Source: Paenibacillus lemnae (GTDB lineage Bacteria > Bacillota > Bacilli > Paenibacillales > Paenibacillaceae). From it: a stretch of 64,000 nucleotides of DNA. Below are positions 44,935 to 55,261 of this stretch, one piece after another. Position 1 is the first letter of the stretch; each line of letters begins with the position of its first letter. The stretch covers positions 1-64,000 of the forward strand of contig NZ_JABBPN010000010.1 in NCBI RefSeq assembly GCF_012933385.1, written 5' to 3'. The translations under genes were made by a program, and so were the position numbers. The notes under the pieces were generated by a model, which ran no database searches, was not told the DNA's origin, and saw only the letters and a list, made by a program, of their open reading frames with translations.

Positions 44935-46208
44935 CGGACAAGGTTCTTGTTTCGATGTGCAGTGGGCTGAGGAAACTGGACACGCTGCACCTCCCCAGTC
45001 TCGTCATCTTCTTCCCGCTGTTCCGGTTTAACAGCAAAAAATGTAAGAAGAGCTCCTACAGCAGCAACTGCAGCAAGGGTAATAAACAAAATCCAATGAT
45101 TGGCCGCGAGCAAAAGGGATACGACCGGCGGGCCCAGCGATACGCCTATGAAACGCATGCTGCTGTACAATGATGTGATGGTTCCCCGCTGTTCCTTCTC
45201 AATCCCTTCGGTTAACAGCGTATCCATACTTGGCAGAACGAGGCCGATTCCGATACTGCCAATGGTCATCAGACCGATCACAAAATATATCTGTTCATAA
45301 AATCCGATGATGACCAGCGACATGGTAAGCAGTGTCATTCCTGTGAAGCCTGTCCATTTCATAATAGCTTTATTATGACCTGTGAATTTCCCTGCCAAAA
45401 ATGAAGCCAAACAAAGCGCTGCTAATGGAATAGCGAGCACCAGACCTTTCAGGATCCCCTTCATGCCATAAGCCGATTCCAGAGTTTCCGATAAATAAAA
45501 CTGGACACCAAAAATACCGAACATGGCAATACCGCCGATTGCAAATATCGCATACAGCCATCGGCCTTTCTCATGCAAAACTTCCTTGGTCGTTTTCAGA
45601 AATTCACCAAGTGTCTGCTCGGTTTTATCATGCGGCGGGGATTTCACTAAAAATATAACGAGAAGCAAAGAAAACACACATAACACAGGTATGGCCAGAA
45701 AGGGCAGAAACCAGATGAAACTTCCTAAAAACGCACCTAAAATCGGACTCAGCACTTTACCAAAGGTGTTGGAGGTTTCAATAATGCCAAGTCCTTTACT
45801 GACCTGCTCGTCTTCCTTAAACATGTCACCCACAAGCGGAATCACCAGAGGAAAAGCACCGGCCGCACCAACCCCCTGAAGCAGCCGTCCGCCTAATATG
45901 ACCGTATAAGCAGCACTTCCGTTCATCAGCCAAGCCGCCGCAGCGGAAACAGAGCTGCCTGCCACCGCAATGATCAAGCTGGGTATGATGATTTTTTTGC
46001 GTCCAAAGCGGTCAGACAGGTAGCCGGCAATAGGAATCATCAGTATGGCCACGACAGCGTACACCGTAATCAGCATACTGACCATAAACGAGCTGATGCC
46101 CAGCGCCTTCGAAATTTGCGGCAAAATGGGTATCAGCATGGAGTTGCCAAGTGTCATAATGAGCGGCACCGATGCAAGGGCAACCAGATCCCATTTCTTG
46201 TTTTCCAT
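44928..46208 (-). CDS. MFS drug/metabolite exporter (DHA1-like)
   Basis: A 426-residue transporter with about twelve membrane segments. Motif A is SDRFGRKKIIIPSL in loop 2-3 and a motif-C-like GGRLLQGVGAAGAFPLVIP follows, as in drug:proton antiporters. A hydrophilic C-terminal tail (PEQREEDDETG) ends it. The ATG follows AAAGGTGGTCTTCTC. Substrate not predictable. Confidence 0.88.
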   Translation of the reverse strand: MENKKWDLVALASVPLIMTLGNSMLIPILPQISKALGISSFMVSMLITVYAVVAILMIPIAGYLSDRFGRKKIIIPSLIIAVAGSSVSAAAAWLMNGSAAYTVILGGRLLQGVGAAGAFPLVIPLVGDMFKEDEQVSKGLGIIETSNTFGKVLSPILGAFLGSFIWFLPFLAIPVLCVFSLLLVIFLVKSPPHDKTEQTLGEFLKTTKEVLHEKGRWLYAIFAIGGIAMFGIFGVQFYLSETLESAYGMKGILKGLVLAIPLAALCLASFLAGKFTGHNKAIMKWTGFTGMTLLTMSLVIIGFYEQIYFVIGLMTIGSIGIGLVLPSMDTLLTEGIEKEQRGTITSLYSSMRFIGVSLGPPVVSLLLAANHWILFITLAAVAAVGALLTFFAVKPEQREEDDETGEVQRVQFPQPTAHRNKNLVRK

Positions 46209-46277
46209 GAGAAGACCACCTTTAACATCAATTGTGTCTTCCTATATTGTGGGTTCTTTCCCCTGTTATATGCATGG

Positions 46278-46300
46278 CAAAAAAGGGACGGCGTGCCCTA
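46278..46300 (-). terminator. Weak terminator at the end of the chemotaxis receptor remnant
   Basis: Minus-strand AGGGCACGCCGTCCCT can form a short stem with a bulge and is followed by TTTTT. Confidence 0.35.
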
Positions 46301-47547
46301 TACTTTGAAGCCCGACATCTGGTTTTTGAGTTCAGAAGACATCATTTTTAACATTTCGACCGAGCCTGCCATGACTTCAATTGAAGCCAACTGCTCTTCG
46401 GCAGCGGCACTGACACTTTGTGTTCCTTCTGCAGTAACTTGGTTCATATCCATGATTTTACCGATGTTATGGTCCATCCCGTCTGCATGGTGATTAAGTT
46501 TTCCAGCTGATTCACGAATTTCAATAATCCGATCATTGAGCAAAGAAACGGACTTTTCAATATCCTGAAACGCTTCTTCTGCACTGCGAGCTGCTGTGAT
46601 TCCTTCCAGAACCGTCTTCATCTCTGCCTGCATCGTCGAAGTTAAACCATGAATGTCCATTTGAATACGCTCCACAAAACGGTTGATTTCCAGTGATGAA
46701 ATCGAAGACTGTTCGGCCAGCTTTTTCACTTCTGCTGCCACCACAGCAAATCCTTGGCCCTCGTTACCGGCTCGAGCAGCCTCGATCGATGCATTTAATG
46801 CCAGAAGACTTGTACGCGAAGCAAGATCAGTGATGGTTTGCCCATCATCCCGATTTGTGCAGTTTTGCTTTCTAGATCGCGCACCGCTTCCGCCGACTGT
46901 TCCGTGGTAGCTTGAATTTGTTCCATCTGCTGAAGTGTGCGTGTTAAAGCCTGTTCACCCTGAAACGAAAGCTGGTGCGTCCCCTGTGACAATTCAGCAG
47001 TTTCAAGGGCAGCCATATTAATCTGCCTGACGCCTGCAGTCATATTCTTCACATGGGTCATGGATGATTCGGTAACAGCTAATTGACGTTCTGCACCTTC
47101 TGCGAGTTCCTCCATGATGGCTGAGGTCTGCCTGGATGCGCCTCGGACTTCAGAGGAACCGGTATATAGCTGGTCTGTCGATGCAGAAACCTGGGATGCT
47201 GATTCTTGAATATTCAGAACCATAGTTCTGAAACTGTCCAGCAGTGAATTAAATGCTTCGGCTGTCTGACCAATCTCGTCCTTTCTCCGAACGTCCAGAC
47301 GAGACACCAGATCCCCATCTCCCCGGCTGATGGCAACAAGTTCATTTCTCATATGATCCAGAGGCCTTAAGGAGCGTATGACTATAAGACTCTGAAAGAT
47401 ATAATATAGAACAGCACCGCTGCCGATCATGAGCATAATGTTATCCCTCAAAAGATTGCTTTCTGTGATTTTCTCCATACGACTAGCCATATTTTGCTCT
47501 TGATTGCTTTTGAACTGATCGATAATAGGTATAAAGGATTTCCTCAA
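46298..47547 (-). pseudogene. Methyl-accepting chemotaxis protein, truncated and frameshifted
   Basis: Two minus-strand frames, 46795-47547 and 46298-46744 plus its open upstream part, together make an MCP: a second membrane segment (MLMIGSGAVLYYIFQSLIVI), HAMP (SLRPLDHMRNELVAISRGDG) and the signalling domain. The frame breaks at about 46840-46844, where IGMM should continue [20 protein letters not shown]. One missing base (for example T of a GTG codon) explains it. The first membrane segment and most of the sensor domain are absent: the frame opens inside the helD terminator. This looks like a decayed receptor. Confidence 0.85.
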
Positions 47548-47563
47548 CTCCCTTTCCTGTTCA

Positions 47564-47594
47564 ATAAAAATAAGACCGCTGATCTGGCGGTCTT
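47564..47594 (-). terminator. Terminator of helD
   Basis: AAGACCGC and GCGGTCTT pair around a 7-nt loop, followed on the minus strand by ATTTTTATT. The open frame of the chemotaxis receptor remnant begins within this hairpin. Confidence 0.85.
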
Positions 47595-47607
47595 ATCTTT
47601 AATACGT

Positions 47608-49929
47608 TCACGGTAGAAACTTACTTTTTTCACCCGTGTAATAGATATGAAGCTCATGCATCGCCCGGGTACAGGCTGTGTAAAACAGCTTCCGCTCTGT
47701 CTCCCGGTGGTAATGCGCATTGGAGCCGTTGTAAATAATAACGGCATCGAACTCAACGCCTTTGGCCAAATAGGCAGGAACGACAAGAATGCCTTTTTCA
47801 AACGCCGGTGTTGACTTCGTGATCAATCGTGCCTGCATCTGCTCAGACAACACCCCGTGTACCCTGCGGCTCTCCTCTTCAGTCTTGCAGATCACCGCCA
47901 CATAATGATAGCCCTTCTCTTGGAGTGTCGCGATATCCTTCAGGATGTTGGTATGAAGCTCATACTCATCTGCTGCCGGAATCACTTCAGGTGCTTCGCC
48001 GGGACGATTGAAAGGTACGATCTGTTCTCCACCCGGAATCATGCTGCGTGTAAATTCTACAATGTTGTATGTAGAACGGTAGCTGCGTGTTAACGAAATC
48101 ACTTCGGTTTCATCTTCTCCATAAAGACTGACGAGATTATCTAACTGCCCCAGCTCTTCACCGTGAGCGTAAATCGCCTGATTTAGATCGCCCAGTACGG
48201 TCATTTTGGCTCTGGGGAACAGTCTTTTCAGAAATTCCAGCTGAAAGATCGAATAATCTTGTACCTCATCGATGATAACGTGCCTGATTCCAGTGTTTGT
48301 GCGGAATCCCTGGAGCAGTTCCTTCAAATACAGTAATGGCGTAACATCTTCGTACAACAACGCTTTGTCAGCGATCTGGTTTAATGTCTGGGTACTGATC
48401 TCTGACCAGCTTTTCGGCAGCTCAGTACCTTCTTCCAGCAGCTCTTTCAGCATGTAAGAATCTTGAAACAGCCTGCTGTAGAGTCCCTTTACATCGACAA
48501 ACCTGTAATTTTTAATCCAGCGTCTAAGCGGCTTCAGCCTGCTGCTCACGACCATTTTGGCAAGAGCCTCTTTTTCGGCATCAAAATCGTTGAAACTGGT
48601 CTCGTTCTTCTGCTGCTTTCTCCGCATTGTTTGAAATGCTCGATGATAGTCATCGGGATCCATCAATTCAATCTGGTCTTCCACCCACTTCGATTTTCTT
48701 TCCTCGACCGAAAAGTCAGATAAATGCTTAAGCAGCCATTCCCTCATTAAGTCAAGGCGATTGGCCATTTTGACAGAAGCGTCATAGGTGTAAAATTGCG
48801 ACACCATCTCTTCTGCACTGATAATAATCCGTCCCTGAAAAACGATCGGGCGGAACATCATATCCCGTGATTGCAGTCTGTCCTTGTATGAAGTAATGAT
48901 ATTTAAATAGCTGGCACCTGATTTGAAGGCGATCCCTTCCCTGCGAGCCTGCTGCTGAGCATTTTCTTCAGTATTCAATAAACTTTCTGTTTGAGAGAAT
49001 ACATCCTCCAGATCAAATTCCCGTCCCAGCCGATGCTCCAGGTACTGCTGGAATGTCGTCTGCTGCATATTGTCTTCGCCCAGCTCCGGAAGCACGGTGG
49101 AAACATAGCTGTTAAACAAGGGATTTGGTGAGAAGAGGATCATCTGGTCCGCCTGAAGGGTCTCACGATATTTATAAAGCAAGTAAGCTACTCTTTGAAG
49201 GGCTGCTGAAGTCTTCCCGCTTCCTGCTGCTCCCTGAACAATGAGCATACGGGTCTTATCATTACGTATCACAGCATTTTGTTCCTTCTGGATTGTAGCG
49301 ACAATGTTCTTCATACGGTCATCTGCACTGTGGCTTAAAACCTGCTGCAGCAGTTCGTCACCAATCGTGACTCCGGTATCGAACAGAACTTCGATCACCC
49401 GATCCCGAATCACGAATTGACGCTTCAGACTCATCTCCCCTGTAACCATGCCTGAAGGGGTCTCATAACGGGCTTCACCTGGTGAACCGTCATAATATAA
49501 ACTGGAAATGGGAGCCCGCCAGTCATAGATGAGGAAGTTTTCCATGTCCTCATCCATCAATGATCCGATGCCGAGATAGATGGTCTCCGCCTGGTCCTCT
49601 GTGGTCTCCCGAAAATCGATTCTTCCGAAATAAGGGGACGAGACGAGCTTGCGGTATTTCTTCAAGGCCTTGCTTGACTGCAGGTGACTGCGTTCTCTCT
49701 CTGATAAAACCTGAGACTGCTGACGCAGATTGGTCGAAGTTTCTCCCAGATCATCGGGATTGCTGAAGTTGACGGTTACCTCGTCCCAGAAATCTTTTCG
49801 CATTTCGATCACATCACCGCGGACATCGCCTACTTCTTTTTCAAGCTGAGTGATCTTGCTGCCAATACGTGCTGTAACGTCAGTGACACGCGCCTGCTCA
49901 TCCTTCCAATCCTGCTCGTCGATCGCCAT
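47608..49929 (-). CDS. helD: RNA polymerase recycling motor HelD
   Basis: HelD is a UvrD-like ATPase that removes stalled core RNA polymerase from nucleic acid. The 773-residue protein has an N-terminal coiled coil (residues about 1-70) that reaches the secondary channel, Walker A VQGAAGSGKTSAALQRV, Walker B VIIDEVQDYS and the C-terminal helicase motifs LTRSYRST and KGVEFDAVII. ATG at 49929 follows AAGGGGTTTTAAGA. In B. subtilis it is yvgS. Confidence 0.94.
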   Translation of the reverse strand: MAIDEQDWKDEQARVTDVTARIGSKITQLEKEVGDVRGDVIEMRKDFWDEVTVNFSNPDDLGETSTNLRQQSQVLSERERSHLQSSKALKKYRKLVSSPYFGRIDFRETTEDQAETIYLGIGSLMDEDMENFLIYDWRAPISSLYYDGSPGEARYETPSGMVTGEMSLKRQFVIRDRVIEVLFDTGVTIGDELLQQVLSHSADDRMKNIVATIQKEQNAVIRNDKTRMLIVQGAAGSGKTSAALQRVAYLLYKYRETLQADQMILFSPNPLFNSYVSTVLPELGEDNMQQTTFQQYLEHRLGREFDLEDVFSQTESLLNTEENAQQQARREGIAFKSGASYLNIITSYKDRLQSRDMMFRPIVFQGRIIISAEEMVSQFYTYDASVKMANRLDLMREWLLKHLSDFSVEERKSKWVEDQIELMDPDDYHRAFQTMRRKQQKNETSFNDFDAEKEALAKMVVSSRLKPLRRWIKNYRFVDVKGLYSRLFQDSYMLKELLEEGTELPKSWSEISTQTLNQIADKALLYEDVTPLLYLKELLQGFRTNTGIRHVIIDEVQDYSIFQLEFLKRLFPRAKMTVLGDLNQAIYAHGEELGQLDNLVSLYGEDETEVISLTRSYRSTYNIVEFTRSMIPGGEQIVPFNRPGEAPEVIPAADEYELHTNILKDIATLQEKGYHYVAVICKTEEESRRVHGVLSEQMQARLITKSTPAFEKGILVVPAYLAKGVEFDAVIIYNGSNAHYHRETERKLFYTACTRAMHELHIYYTGEKSKFLP

Positions 49930-49961
49930 TCTTAAAACCCCTTCTTTCATTTGTTGCATTT

Positions 49962-51020
49962 TTATTTTTTCAACCAGGCCATAATGCTGTGGCTGTCCTT
50001 CTTCCGGTCAACAAACCGTGAAATATGGTCCCCTACCCGATTCAGTCTCTCCAGCGTATGACCGTAATCAAACATTGCTGCCGCTACGACGGCAATCCGG
50101 AACCCGGTTGGAGAGGTGTTCGAGATACCGGCCATATCATCCATAAATCTCTGGTTCTCCAGGGCCATACTGCTGGCTTCTTCTTCATTAGGCTTAAGTT
50201 TATCTTCAAATTTCCACAGGATATGCTCATGGAATTTAATCAGTTTTTCCAGATGGTCATCATATAAGCGGTCAAGTTCCTCCGACCTTTGAGCCTGAAA
50301 ATAATGATTATCTACGGCAGTAAGCACCTCATATCCTTTTTGCAGAGAGTTCAGAAGATGCTTGTATACCACGAGCTGCCTGGATTGGCTGTATTTGGGC
50401 CGCTTCAGCTTTTTCTGCTCCTCTTCGAACAGTGCATATTTGTCACTCAGTGACTTGATCGAACCTGACAGATTGTTCAGCTCCTCACGGTATACCGAAT
50501 CCTTCATCTCATGGGAAATGGCCGTACGGAGCAGGAGCGACATTTTCACAAAAACCAGATGAATTTGCTTGAAATACTGTTCTTTCGGTTTTGGCGGAAA
50601 TACCAGAATGTTAATTAAAAATGCCGAAACGATACCAATTAATGTTAGTATAAAACGGTTGAGTGCAAAATCCCATTGACCTGAAGCTTCCATCACCGAG
50701 ATGACCGTAACGAGAGTCAGTCCGATCGTTTCACCCATATTCAGCTTGATACAGATCATGATGACGAGGATACATACCAATCCGACCGAAATCGGCTGAC
50801 TCGATAAAAAATAACCCCACAGCATCGCAATGACCGCGCCAAGTGTGCTCGTTTGAATCTGATCCAGAAAGTAGCGCCATGACCGGTAAATGGACGGCTG
50901 CATCGCAAAAATAGCTGCAATCGCAGCACCTACCGGCGAACTCAGGCTGAGCAGCATTGTCATATACAGTGCGAGCGTTACGGCAAGCCCTGTTTTAATC
51001 ATCCTTGCACCGAAGGCCAT
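49962..51020 (-). CDS. Aromatic acid exporter / FUSC-type membrane protein
   Basis: A 352-residue protein: about five or six membrane segments in the first 160 residues ([54 protein letters not shown]) followed by a long cytoplasmic helical domain. This is the ArAE_1 arrangement of the YqjA/YgaE-type proteins of Bacillales. Substrate unknown. It ends 32 bp before helD on the same strand, so co-transcription is possible. Confidence 0.85.
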   Translation of the reverse strand: MAFGARMIKTGLAVTLALYMTMLLSLSSPVGAAIAAIFAMQPSIYRSWRYFLDQIQTSTLGAVIAMLWGYFLSSQPISVGLVCILVIMICIKLNMGETIGLTLVTVISVMEASGQWDFALNRFILTLIGIVSAFLINILVFPPKPKEQYFKQIHLVFVKMSLLLRTAISHEMKDSVYREELNNLSGSIKSLSDKYALFEEEQKKLKRPKYSQSRQLVVYKHLLNSLQKGYEVLTAVDNHYFQAQRSEELDRLYDDHLEKLIKFHEHILWKFEDKLKPNEEEASSMALENQRFMDDMAGISNTSPTGFRIAVVAAAMFDYGHTLERLNRVGDHISRFVDRKKDSHSIMAWLKK

Positions 51021-51062
51021 ACCCCGCCCCCCTTATTCATTTCCTTCCTCATGACTTATGCA

Positions 51063-51746
51063 TTATATTGTATCTTGTATCGATTTTTCAATCTTTGCTT
51101 TCCGGTACTTGTACCATCCTATATTAAACAAAAGCCAGGCCAAGCTTGCTGCAAAGCCGCCTACAACATCACTTGGATAATGAACGCCGAGATATACACG
51201 GCTGAGGCCGATACACAGGATCATAAAGGCACCCGCTGCAGCAAGCACTGCTTTTCCGAAGCGTGCAGAAATCTTTTTCCACAGAAGGTAAGTCAAGATG
51301 CCATACAGAGAAAAAGCAGCCATGGAATGTCCACTCGGAAAGCTGTATCCGGTAATTTCAATCAATCGGTTCACATCCGGACGAATGCGTTGAAAAAGCA
51401 GTTTCAGGATCAGATTCAACACCTCAGATCCCAGGAGAACAGATACAAATAGTTTGACTTCCAGACGCATTTTTTTTACCGCATACAGATACCAGAGAAT
51501 GATTACCGCAATGAGGATAATGGGACCTTTCGAACCAATAAAAGTGAAAGCTTTCGCTATATCGGTCAGCATTGGATTCTCAGTTCCCCGTACGATGCCG
51601 GTAACGAAAATATCAAACCGAAGCTCTTGATGGGCGAGAACCCAGGCTGCCAGCACAAAAAATATTAGTGTACTAGCCAAAGAACTGATCCAAATCCAGC
51701 GGATTCGGGTACTTATATATTGTTGCGTTCTCATCTTGTATCTCAT
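51063..51746 (-). CDS. PAP2-family membrane phosphatase
   Basis: A type 2 phosphatidic acid phosphatase-like protein with the three active-site motifs KLLFQRIRP, SFPSGHS and SRVYLGVHYPSD, and six membrane segments. Members act on phosphatidylglycerol phosphate or undecaprenyl pyrophosphate. The start is uncertain: ATG at 51746 (after GGCGGAAGG) or at 51734. It is divergent from the GH81 gene. Confidence 0.92.
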   Translation of the reverse strand: MRYKMRTQQYISTRIRWIWISSLASTLIFFVLAAWVLAHQELRFDIFVTGIVRGTENPMLTDIAKAFTFIGSKGPIILIAVIILWYLYAVKKMRLEVKLFVSVLLGSEVLNLILKLLFQRIRPDVNRLIEITGYSFPSGHSMAAFSLYGILTYLLWKKISARFGKAVLAAAGAFMILCIGLSRVYLGVHYPSDVVGGFAASLAWLLFNIGWYKYRKAKIEKSIQDTI

Positions 51747-51835
51747 TCCTTCCGCCGACCAGTCTTTACTGCAATGTATCATTGGTTCATTATCTCTTAA
51801 ACGAATATGATTTGATTGATTCAGGAGGTTCATGC

Positions 51836-54097
51836 ATGAAAAGCAAGTTTTGGCTTTCTACCGCTCTAATTGGAACACTGACGGTCTTTGCTGCAGCCCC
51901 TGCAGCTGCATACACAGGAGAAGTAAAAACCGGCTCCGGATCTTATACTACGGTCATGCCGCCGGCTGCTCTTCCCATTTCATCATCACCTTACATAACC
52001 GAAAATGTAAAAGGTCCATTACCTACGAGTCAATGGTGGAGCAGCCTGGCCTGGGATTCGTACTCTGAAGCACAATACCCGCATCCGCTAGCCGTGAAGC
52101 ATGAAGAACAAGGCATGAGGATTTATAATCCGGGTCCAAATCTTACGAATGATAAATCCGTGATTGATGGAACATTGCCGGCAGAGGGAGATTTTATCGC
52201 TGGCCATTCCGGGGCAAAAACGTTTCCAGATGCCCGAACAGACGGCTTCAGTGACTGGTTTGTGAATGCACATTATGAAAACAATGAGCATGCAATGAAT
52301 ATCCGTTACGGGCATGGATCACCTTATCTATTCTTCACTTATTCCGGAGGCGGACCTTCTCTTAACTTCGCATCTCCACCCGAAATTTGGTATGGCAATG
52401 AAAACAGTTCCGTACTCGGAATCACGGCAGGAAAATCGCATTATGCTCTGTTCGCACCTTCGGGAAGTACTTGGGAGGGGACGGGTACGAGCCAGCTGCT
52501 CAGCGACCTGAACGGCAAAACCTATTTCTCCATTGCTGTGCTGCCTGACAACCAGCCTCAAACGCTGGAAAAATATCAACAGTATGCTTATTCTCATATT
52601 GTCGATACTGAGATCTCATGGACTTATGACGAGCAGACCAGTGAGATCCACACCACCTTTAAATATGTTACCGAGCCCAAGGAAGGCACCCGGCGGGGTA
52701 CATTGTTCGCTATGTACCCGCATCAATGGAAGCATTCGTCGGATGCAAAGCTTCCATATGAATACCGTTCTGTTCGCGGAACGATGAAAACCGGGGAAGG
52801 CAGCAAATTCAGCACCTCGATGACTTATACAGGTATTCTCCCTTACCTCCCGGCTAATGAAAGTCATACATCTGACCAGATGCTGAACTATGTAGAAGAA
52901 GCCGCAGGCGAATTGTATATAGGAGCTGCAGAAACGTATTCAGCGGGCAAGCAGCTCGGAAAGCTTGCTTCACTCATTCCGATTGCCGAACAGAGCGGAA
53001 AGATGGAAGCGGAGACCTACTTCCGCGGGGAACTGAAGACACGCCTGGAAGACTGGTTAACTTCTTCTGAGGAGACCGGCTCGCTCAATATGTCACAGTT
53101 ATTCTATTATGACCGTAACTGGAGCACCCTTATCGGTTATCCTGCCGGATACGGAAGCGATACCGAGCTGAATGACCATCATATCCATTACGGTTATTTT
53201 GTTAAAGCGGCTGCCGAAATGGTTAGGCACGACCCCAGCTGGGGGAACGATGAGCGTTTTGGTCCCATGGTGGAGCTGTTAATTCGGGACATGGCTAATC
53301 CGGACAAAAGCGACAATCAATTTCCGTTTCTGCGGCACTTTGATGTCTTTGCCGGCCACTCCTGGTCATCCGGAACGGCCAGACACGGCAGCGGCAATTA
53401 CAGTGGAGCGTCCGGTGAAAGCATGAATGCCTGGTCTTCGATCATCCTTTGGGGTGAAGCTACCGGAAACTCAACGCTTAGAGATCTCGGCATTTATCTC
53501 TATACCACCGAGATGAATGCGATCAAAGAATATTGGTTTGATCAAGGTGGAACTAATTTCCCGGAAGACTTTACTCCAGCAGGAGCAGCAACAATCTGGG
53601 GAGGGAAAACGGAAGGGGATTCCACACTGTATTCAAGCAATCCTTTAGAAGTACAAGCAGTCAACTGGCTTCCGATCACAGGGTCCTCCCTGTATCTGAC
53701 CCACTCCCCGGCTCTGGCGGAGCAGCACTATAAAGAGCTGCTTCAGAGCCAGGAAGACATGGATTCAAGCGCATGGCCTGACCTGCTTTATATGTATAGA
53801 GCGATAGCAGCACCAAAAAACGCTCTGTCCGGTTTTGACCAGCAGGCGCCGCTGTTTATACCAGAACCCGGTAATTCCAAAGCGGCAGCTTACGCCTGGA
53901 TCTCGGCCTTGGAATCTTTAGGGAATCAGGATGAGTCCATCACCGCCAATACAACCTTCTATGCCGTTTTTGATAAGAACGAACAGAAAAGTTATGTGGT
54001 CTATAACATGTCGGATGAAGTCATCACAGTCTCCTTCTCTGATGGAACGACCTTACTTGCAAAGCCTAAAGATTTTACGATAAAAAAATCATCCTGA
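51836..54097 (+). CDS. Secreted endo-1,3-beta-glucanase, glycoside hydrolase family 81
   Basis: A 753-residue exported enzyme that would cleave beta-1,3-glucan such as laminarin or fungal wall glucan. The signal peptide has Lys residues at the start and ends near PAAAYTG (residues 22-28). GH81 landmarks: PTSQWWSSLAWDS with YPHPLAVKH near the N-terminus, NDHHIHYGYFVKAAAEM, FDVFAGHSWSSG and the acid-bearing GASGESMNAWSSIILWGEA. There is no carbohydrate-binding module or S-layer domain. ATG at 51836 follows AGGAGGTTCATGC. It is monocistronic with a strong terminator. Confidence 0.92.
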   Translation: MKSKFWLSTALIGTLTVFAAAPAAAYTGEVKTGSGSYTTVMPPAALPISSSPYITENVKGPLPTSQWWSSLAWDSYSEAQYPHPLAVKHEEQGMRIYNPGPNLTNDKSVIDGTLPAEGDFIAGHSGAKTFPDARTDGFSDWFVNAHYENNEHAMNIRYGHGSPYLFFTYSGGGPSLNFASPPEIWYGNENSSVLGITAGKSHYALFAPSGSTWEGTGTSQLLSDLNGKTYFSIAVLPDNQPQTLEKYQQYAYSHIVDTEISWTYDEQTSEIHTTFKYVTEPKEGTRRGTLFAMYPHQWKHSSDAKLPYEYRSVRGTMKTGEGSKFSTSMTYTGILPYLPANESHTSDQMLNYVEEAAGELYIGAAETYSAGKQLGKLASLIPIAEQSGKMEAETYFRGELKTRLEDWLTSSEETGSLNMSQLFYYDRNWSTLIGYPAGYGSDTELNDHHIHYGYFVKAAAEMVRHDPSWGNDERFGPMVELLIRDMANPDKSDNQFPFLRHFDVFAGHSWSSGTARHGSGNYSGASGESMNAWSSIILWGEATGNSTLRDLGIYLYTTEMNAIKEYWFDQGGTNFPEDFTPAGAATIWGGKTEGDSTLYSSNPLEVQAVNWLPITGSSLYLTHSPALAEQHYKELLQSQEDMDSSAWPDLLYMYRAIAAPKNALSGFDQQAPLFIPEPGNSKAAAYAWISALESLGNQDESITANTTFYAVFDKNEQKSYVVYNMSDEVITVSFSDGTTLLAKPKDFTIKKSS

Positions 54098-54110
54098 TTG
54101 GCTGAGATTA

Positions 54111-54150
54111 AAAAGTGTCCCCGGCGTTCGTAAGAACCGGGGACACTTTT
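54111..54150. terminator. Bidirectional terminator between the GH81 gene and mnmH
   Basis: AAAAGTGTCCCCGG and CCGGGGACACTTTT are perfect 14-bp inverted repeats around 12 nt. The A/T ends supply U-tracts in both directions for two convergent genes. Confidence 0.93.
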
Positions 54151-54183
54151 ATGAGTTGATTTGGGTTTGCACTGCTGCACAAT

Positions 54184-55221
54184 CTAGTGAAAACGCTGCT
54201 GCAGTATGCTTTTAATATGCTCAGCAGCTTCTTTTGTATTTTGAGCGTGAACCACAATTTGCTTGTTTTCATCATAGAGCCGGGCGGAATGGTCATACTT
54301 CGGGTCGTAATAGTGAACAAGCAGCAGCCGCACCGCTTCGGCAAATGAATCTTCCTTCAGGCAATTTGCAATCTCTGCCGCAACTGGCGTGTGGATCCGC
54401 TCCTTGATCCGCTGAAATGCCTGGATGCACGCTTCCTTGTGCTGCTCAGGGTGATAATCTTTCAGAATTTGCGCAACCCGCTGTTCCATCGGCAGCTGCA
54501 GAATGATCGCGGTTCCGCCTTCTTTTTTCTCCATGAGAAATTCAGGCAGTACGACCTTCCCAATCCGTTTGCTTTCCGCTTCCAGCAGCACATATGGACT
54601 ATGGGACAATTCACGCAGGCTTTCATAAAAGTGAGCATCAAATGTTTTTTGATTATGGGATGGCAAACCGATATGCCCAAAGATTGACCCGCGATGACCA
54701 GAAAGCTTTTCCAGATCAAGTACAGGATATCCTTCACTTTTCAGCTGCTGCAGGATCTCGGTTTTACCAGTACCCGTAAAGCCATGCAGGACCACGGCCT
54801 CCATGTCCATTCGGGTATGTGCCAATGTGTCTACAACCAGCTTGCGGTAAGCTTTGATCCCGCCCTGGATGCGCTTCACATGGATATCCATCAGTGACAG
54901 CACTGTTGCAGCTGTTCTGCTCCGCATGCCGCCTCTCCAGCAAAAAACCGCTTTATCGCCTTCAATCTCCTTGAATTGACGAATAAAAGACGGCAGCTTG
55001 GCCGACATGATTTCCAGACCGCGTTCCTTGGCGGCTTCCACGCTGACCTGTTTATATAAAGTTCCGATTTCAGCCCGCTCTTCATCATTGAAGACCGGAA
55101 TATTCAAACTTCCCGGAATGGTTGAATCCCGGTACTCTGAAGGGGATCTTACATCGATGAGTGTTATTGTTTTATGATCTTTTTGCTGAATCCACTCTTC
55201 CACCTTGATGTCTTGAAACAT
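54184..55221 (-). CDS. mnmH: tRNA 2-selenouridine synthase
   Basis: MnmH (SelU) replaces sulfur with selenium at the wobble 2-thiouridine of tRNA Lys, Glu and Gln using selenophosphate, via a geranylated intermediate. The 345-residue protein has a rhodanese domain with Cys94 in AVFCWRGGMRSR, then a P-loop domain with GFTGTGKTEIL (147-157). ATG at 55221 follows AAAGGAGTGTACGAGC. It lies 40 bp after selD; the pair makes a self-contained selenouridine module. Confidence 0.94.
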   Translation of the reverse strand: MFQDIKVEEWIQQKDHKTITLIDVRSPSEYRDSTIPGSLNIPVFNDEERAEIGTLYKQVSVEAAKERGLEIMSAKLPSFIRQFKEIEGDKAVFCWRGGMRSRTAATVLSLMDIHVKRIQGGIKAYRKLVVDTLAHTRMDMEAVVLHGFTGTGKTEILQQLKSEGYPVLDLEKLSGHRGSIFGHIGLPSHNQKTFDAHFYESLRELSHSPYVLLEAESKRIGKVVLPEFLMEKKEGGTAIILQLPMEQRVAQILKDYHPEQHKEACIQAFQRIKERIHTPVAAEIANCLKEDSFAEAVRLLLVHYYDPKYDHSARLYDENKQIVVHAQNTKEAAEHIKSILQQRFH

Positions 55222-55261
55222 GCTCGTACACTCCTTTGCTGACACACAAAAACCTCGGCTG

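Noticed and set aside
47548..47595. Full-length start for the chemotaxis receptor
   Set aside because: The frame merely enters the helD terminator and meets a stop; no signal-anchor or start with a site exists there.
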